A stretch of 64,000 nucleotides of DNA from Acanthosoma haemorrhoidale. Lineage: Eukaryota > Arthropoda > Insecta > Hemiptera > Acanthosomatidae. Position 1 is the stretch's first letter; every line of letters begins with the position of its first letter. A model generated the notes under the pieces. The model saw nothing but the letters and a program-made list of their open reading frames with translations, made no database searches and had not been told where the DNA came from. The translations under genes were made by a program, and so were the position numbers. Location of the stretch: assembly GCA_930367205.1 (NCBI GenBank), contig OV884014.1, positions 77,665,104 to 77,729,103 of the forward strand, in the 5' to 3' direction. This document shows, piece after piece, positions 59,559 to 64,000 of the stretch.

Positions 59559-59909
59559 TGTTATTGTTAACAACAATCTTTATTGTGCAATAATTACAAT
59601 CTGCCTTTTATAAGGCAATAATAATACAGATAAATGATCTCATTCATACCATATTTACAGCATCATTCACTCGCTCATTCATACAATAGTCCTATTGATT
59701 GGAGAAACTGGCCATTGCCAGGACTCCCACTGTCACGCGTTTATAGTAGGTCACGAGGCCACTGCCGTTTCAGTCTCCGAGGAGGATTATAGGGATGAGT
59801 GGCGCAGTGCAGTGACTGTGCTACAGGATTAGGGTGGTTGGAAAGGCTACTGTGGAATTTCATAAACTTGGAAGGGATGAGTCCTAGAATGTAGGGTATA
59901 TTAAGGTCG
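59559..59909 (-). mobile_element. Truncated Jockey 3' end with target-site duplication
   Basis: A 351-bp minus-strand insertion whose sequence follows the 3' part of the copy at 52088-52941, including CTCCGAGGAGGATTATAGGG on the plus strand. Flanked by TTTATTTTTATCT at 59546-59558 and 59910-59922 (13 bp). It interrupts a direct-repeat unit whose uninterrupted relative lies at 59035-59220, which independently confirms the insertion limits. 5'-truncated. Confidence 0.9.
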
Positions 59910-60069
59910 TTTATTTTTATCTAATATCGTAAAATTCATTTATGATTATTATTATTCGTTACCGACTTTTAATGAGGTCTATGACCATCTAGCATCGAGG
60001 AAATATCAGATTTTAAATATAAATAGAAATGTAGAAAGGATGAGAAGTTTGACAATCGATATCTTGTCA

Positions 60070-60145
60070 AAGTTAATAAAAATATAAATAAAAATAAATA
60101 AATAAATAAATAAAAAAAATAAATAAAAATAAAAATATAAAGTCA
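60070..60145. repeat. (AAAT)n simple repeat
   Basis: About 75 bp of AAAT/AAAAT units with short interruptions. Confidence 0.85.
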
Positions 60146-60189
60146 ATGCTTGACGAAATTAAAGATTCTTTCTAAATAAAATTATTATT

Positions 60190-60500
60190 AACAGATTTAT
60201 TAGAAAATTGTTGCAAATGCATATTGATGATTGAGTTCACATTCATACAATATATACACGTCCATGCTCTCCAGCACCGGGCCCCACCCACATGCTGCAA
60301 GGTGAGACGCATTGGGACTTCTTCTCCCTATGAGTTTGGCATCTAGTGAACACCAATATGAGGAAGAGAACCACAGACGCTCAGAACCTGAGTGGGAATG
60401 GATGGATGAGTGGCCGATCCCAGGTTGAACTTATTTATGATCGTAGAGGCGCCATCGCCTTTGGTGTTGAGGAGGCTTATAAGGCTGAGGAGTTACAAAA
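60190..60500 (-). mobile_element. Diverged Jockey-like LINE 3' end
   Basis: Minus strand keeps PQPYKPPQHQRRWRLYDHK, comparable to the HPYNPPRRLKRQWPRDLL stretch at the C-terminus of the 52 kb copy. Plus-strand GAGAACCACAGACGCTCAGAA matches GAGAGCCACAGACGCTCAGGA at 52339-52359. A related but distinct subfamily. Limits are approximate and no target duplication was identified. Confidence 0.6.
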
Positions 60501-60810
60501 AGGATGGTTTACTTAACAGATGATTTTCGTACTTCATTCAATTGGACTTCAAAAGTAAACAAAAAAAAAGAAAAGAAAAGGAAAACAGAATTTGTACAAA
60601 ATATTTGCGAAAATCAGTTTTCCAACTGTTATAACATTATCTTGAGATTCATTTAATGGAAGTGATTAAATATATTCCAAAAACCAAAACCTGAAATTTA
60701 TAATATTTTAGAAAGATAAAGAATTGCATACAAGGAATAAATATTGCATGTTCGCTAAGCCATTAATCTGTGAATTCGTGAGTTTAGCTACGGCCAACAA
60801 CTAGTATAAG

Positions 60811-61041
60811 TCACTCATTACTACTTTGAGCCAGTAGATGCAATAAAAGTAGCACAAAGTAAGTGACACAAATATTTAAAAATGTGAATTTGACCCCAAT
60901 AATGGGGATAAGGAGTAAATCGATGATTGGGTTTACATCGATCGAATTCCTGGATGATGACAGCTGCGCTAGGCGGGGTACATAGTTACTTTCACTCATG
61001 TAGATTATACATATCAGTACCAGCATCACTGCTCTCAGCAT
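60811..61041 (-). CDS. Possible small secreted or membrane protein exon
   Basis: From the ATG at 61041 the product begins MLRAVMLVLICIIYMSES, a plausible signal peptide, then NYVPRLAQLSSSRNSIDV and a second strongly hydrophobic C-terminal stretch. An acceptor-like ACCTAG lies just upstream near 61060. No homologue recognised. A second frame with a signal-like start (MIISLFFAFIFSIIGASN, minus, near 61575) lies upstream and could be related, but no splice path was established. Confidence 0.22.
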   Translation of the reverse strand: MLRAVMLVLICIIYMSESNYVPRLAQLSSSRNSIDVNPIIDLLLIPIIGVKFTFLNICVTYFVLLLLHLLAQSSNE

Positions 61042-62999
61042 CACCGCTACATTCCCTAGGTCTGCAGGCTGCCACTCATGCTATATGACAGCTAATAATT
61101 GCAACAACAAACGTTTGAAAGTTATTTAAATTAAAAAGATAACACCAATTTACATTTGGGGTTTCTTGTTTTTTTTTTCAAAACTTAAAATATTTATGTT
61201 TTTACGCCTGTCTGTCTGATCTGTTTAATGAGATCCTAGTTTGAAAATGAAATTTGACATGAAGGTCCCTGAAAGATATAAGGAAGAAATGAAAAATATA
61301 GCCACGCCCATAAAAGATAAATACCATTCATTAATTAATACCACATAGCATTAAAATAAATATATTTTTCTGCGATTTTTATTAGAAAATCAAATAAAAG
61401 ATCTCGTCTTTATGATTAACAATAAGTAGTTTGTGCTTCGTTTTTTAAAACTATTATGGCAAGAAGTCAAAAAGATCGTGTTTGTAACTTTAACGCCACC
61501 GGTGTTTTGCACGTCAGTTACATTTGATGCCCCGATGATGCTAAAAATAAATGCGAAAAATAATGAAATAATCATATGGATTACTATATCAAATTCGAGT
61601 CTCGTTGTCCAGATCCACATTAACTCGACAGTTAAACGAACTGGTATCAAAATAACGAGCCTCTAAAATAATCCCTGGTGGAACACAAGTTACATTAAAG
61701 ACAAATACACAGTTGAATATATACGAGCTAGGGTATTGTGGCATTACAAGTTATTATGTCATACAATAATTTTATCTATAGTCCAATGCTATCTCAGTTA
61801 TCACCTATAGTTATAGGTTTTTTTAAAAGGCAGCTGAGGTACCCCTTTGCCACCTATGAGCATTAAACAGACATAGATAGATATTGATATTGAAAAAAGT
61901 GAATAACAATATGGCGTACAAATAAATAAAAATAATCAGACTAACAAAACAGAATTATCACTCTCCACAGAAAAATCAACGAATTCAAGAAAAGTGGAAA
62001 CCTCGATTAACAAATAACAAATACAAATAAATCTAAAGCATTCCAATAAATATATCTATAGATAGAACTTTATAAATAAAAAAAAAAAAGGTTAAGAAAA
62101 TAACGTGAAATTTTTTCTTCTCACAAGTTTTTATTTATATTTCACTAGCGCTCTCAGCAGCAGTTACACTGCCGTTATCAAGTGATTAAAATACTGCTTA
62201 AATTTGTGGTGTCCAACTTACTACTAAAAACTACCAAGCAGTAAGTGTGAAAAGATTTTTAATATAGAATTTAGATAATGGCTGGACTGCTGACAGCACT
62301 AGTTAAATAAAAATAAAAACGATTGGGAAGAGAAAATTTCACGTTGTTTTTAAATATCTTAACTCAAAACCAGGAATCAATTATACAAAAAAAGGTTTCT
62401 AATTACACCAATGTTCGTTTGTCTTTATTATTTCTTTGATTGCCCTGCGCATTCAACAGCCCGAGTCTGTCAAACCGATCGGTTCACCACCACAGCTAGT
62501 GACAGCTCTCCGTAAGTTGCGTTAGTGGACTGTCGGAACTTAAGTCTAATTGTAATCTAAAACATCATTGTTTGGAAATAAAAAAAAAGCTAGTAAAATA
62601 CAATATTATATTTAAAAAAAACCTTGAAATGAAAACATAATAGTAAAACTTATGGAATAAAGAGGGCCCCAGCCAAACATCTAGACACGCACAATCAACA
62701 AATCAAAAACTGAAAATGTAGCCTTAGTTCCTGCAATGGCTTACGAAATGTTATTATTTGGGGAGTCTGGGGTACCGGGGAGTCGGTAGACCGGAGGAGA
62801 TGAGGGAATTTATCATTATGTACATTTACAAATCACGAATGTTGTAATTTAGTATTTAGCGTTTCAATCGATTCAAGCAACCTGTACAAAATTTACAAAT
62901 TATGAATCATTCAGAAATATAATATATATGATATATATTTTGGTGGAAATTCGTTGAGTATATTAGTAGTCCAACTCGGCGAACTGAACATCTCAATTT

Positions 63000-63560
63000 C
63001 CCCTCGCTGGAAGATTGCCGCTTGGTCTTCGGCAATTTACCCCAACAAGAAAATAAGCCAATCCTATCCTAGATGGCTCGGATCGGCGGACGAGAAATGC
63101 CGAAAAGGAAGCAATCAGACAAAGATTAAATGGGAGTTAAGAAATTCTATTAGAGCTGGTGAGGGGGGGGGGGATGATACTTTCTCGAGAGAGGCCTTCC
63201 TCTACTGTAAGAGGAACTGAAATATCCGGCTGGTCTCAGGTCTCTGACCCAGTTTTGGACGGGTTCTGTCTTCCGTACCTGTCTTCTAGTCTTCTCCTCT
63301 CTCAGCCACTCAGTCTATCGGTCCATCCATTCAACTCTTCTTGCGCACTTTACGCCCCAAGAAGGTATAGCTCTAGATGTAAACACAATAAAAACATAGA
63401 GACCACGCTGAAACGACTATTAGCCCTCTGGATTGACCAATATCCAAAATTTCTCAAAAGCCCTCTTCATAATATTTTAGTCAAATTCTGTGCATATAAC
63501 CCGGATTGTAAATTGTACCTAATTCTAAGCTTAATACCCATTTATTATTAAGGTAATTTA
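63000..63560 (+). other. Region with open frames but no recognised gene
   Basis: Two overlapping plus-strand frames (62954-63220, 63159-63551) without known motifs, and a run of nine G at about 63162-63171. Nothing identified. Confidence 0.3.
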
Positions 63561-63579
63561 TTATTAACTTTCGCAGGAT

Positions 63580-63770
63580 CTAGTTAGAACTTAGTTAGAC
63601 ATCAGCAAACTTCAAATAATCCAAAATAAGTTTCTAAGAATAATATTTGACAAATCAAGGTACACTGAAATACTTTAGTAGTCGCACGAAGTATACAAAG
63701 CTGATTGTAATCTAGATAATTTAAAAGTGATAACGTCAAAATTTATAGACAAATATAAACCCCATTACAA
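63580..63770 (+). pseudogene. Jockey/I-like LINE C-terminal fragment
   Basis: Plus strand reads ISKLQIIQNKFLRIIFDKSR then YTEIL, two stops, and LKVITSKFIDKYKPHY. This is the KLQ..QNK.LRII...PRYT..L...L......I....KF..K pattern at the end of Jockey/I-clade LINE ORFs. Two in-frame stops. It directly abuts the LTR fragment at the right edge. Confidence 0.7.
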
Positions 63771-63773
63771 GTG

Positions 63774-64000
63774 AGGATTGTTCGAGTTTATAACCTGGAC
63801 AATCGTTTCATGACGGCGTTACTATCTGACTCCATTTTTTGATAGGTAAGTGCCCCGAAAATGCACTATGTTCAAGAGAAGAGGTACAGAGGTTTTTATA
63901 TAAAGAATAAGTCAAGTTTTCAGAGTTCGAGCGGAAGCCACGCGTCAAAGAGTCACTAATTCGAGTGGTCACGAGAGACTAATTTACAGGGCTAGGAGCC
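63774..64000 (-). mobile_element. Related LTR in opposite orientation, cut by window edge
   Basis: The plus strand here contains GGCGTTACTATCTGACTCCA, then AAAGAATAAGTC and GTTTTCAGAGTTCGAGCGG. These are diverged reverse-complement matches to the LTR block at about 54938-55046 (AACTCTGAAAAC, TTATTCTTTATG, TGGAGTCAGATATTAACGCC). It continues past 64000. The CCGACAATTGTT repeats of the other LTRs are not seen at its end. Confidence 0.75.

Overview
This is a 64 kb piece of an AT-rich, intron-rich animal nuclear genome, almost certainly an insect. Four conserved metazoan genes can be assembled exon by exon. Their introns and flanks carry decayed LINEs, SINE-like elements, DNA-transposon remnants and LTR elements. 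The species cannot be fixed from the sequence. There is no prokaryotic gene organisation, no rRNA or intact tRNA gene, and no CRISPR array.

Layout. 525-6501 (minus): six coding exons of Abl interactor (Abi); the SH3 exon lies off the left edge. 6502-10316: divergent intergenic region with a LINE tail. 10317-14049 (plus): the DNA-repair factor XLF/NHEJ1 in seven exons. 14650-29478 (minus): sixteen in-frame exons of a NIMA-family kinase with RCC1-type repeats (NEK9/NEK8, Drosophila niki-like), convergent with XLF. 30595-38287 (minus): the axonemal dynein regulatory complex subunit DRC2/CCDC65, with two parts unresolved. 38288-64000: no confidently recognised host gene; this half is repeats, including a perfect 15-copy 38-bp minisatellite (40297-40870), two Jockey-type LINE insertions with 13-bp target duplications, and a shortened LTR retrotransposon (54237-57189) with a PBS-like site, a purine-rich tract and a 5-bp target duplication. 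A related LTR runs off the right edge in the opposite orientation.

The four genes do not form a pathway: Abi works in WAVE-driven actin assembly, XLF in non-homologous end joining, the NEK kinase in mitotic or ciliary signalling, and DRC2 in motile axonemes. I found no convincing new biological system. The strongest leads are the one-nucleotide frame conflict near the end of XLF, a coding-looking exon inside DRC2 that fits neither neighbour, the homogenised minisatellite, and degenerate repeats of the primer-binding-site motif at the LTR/internal junction.
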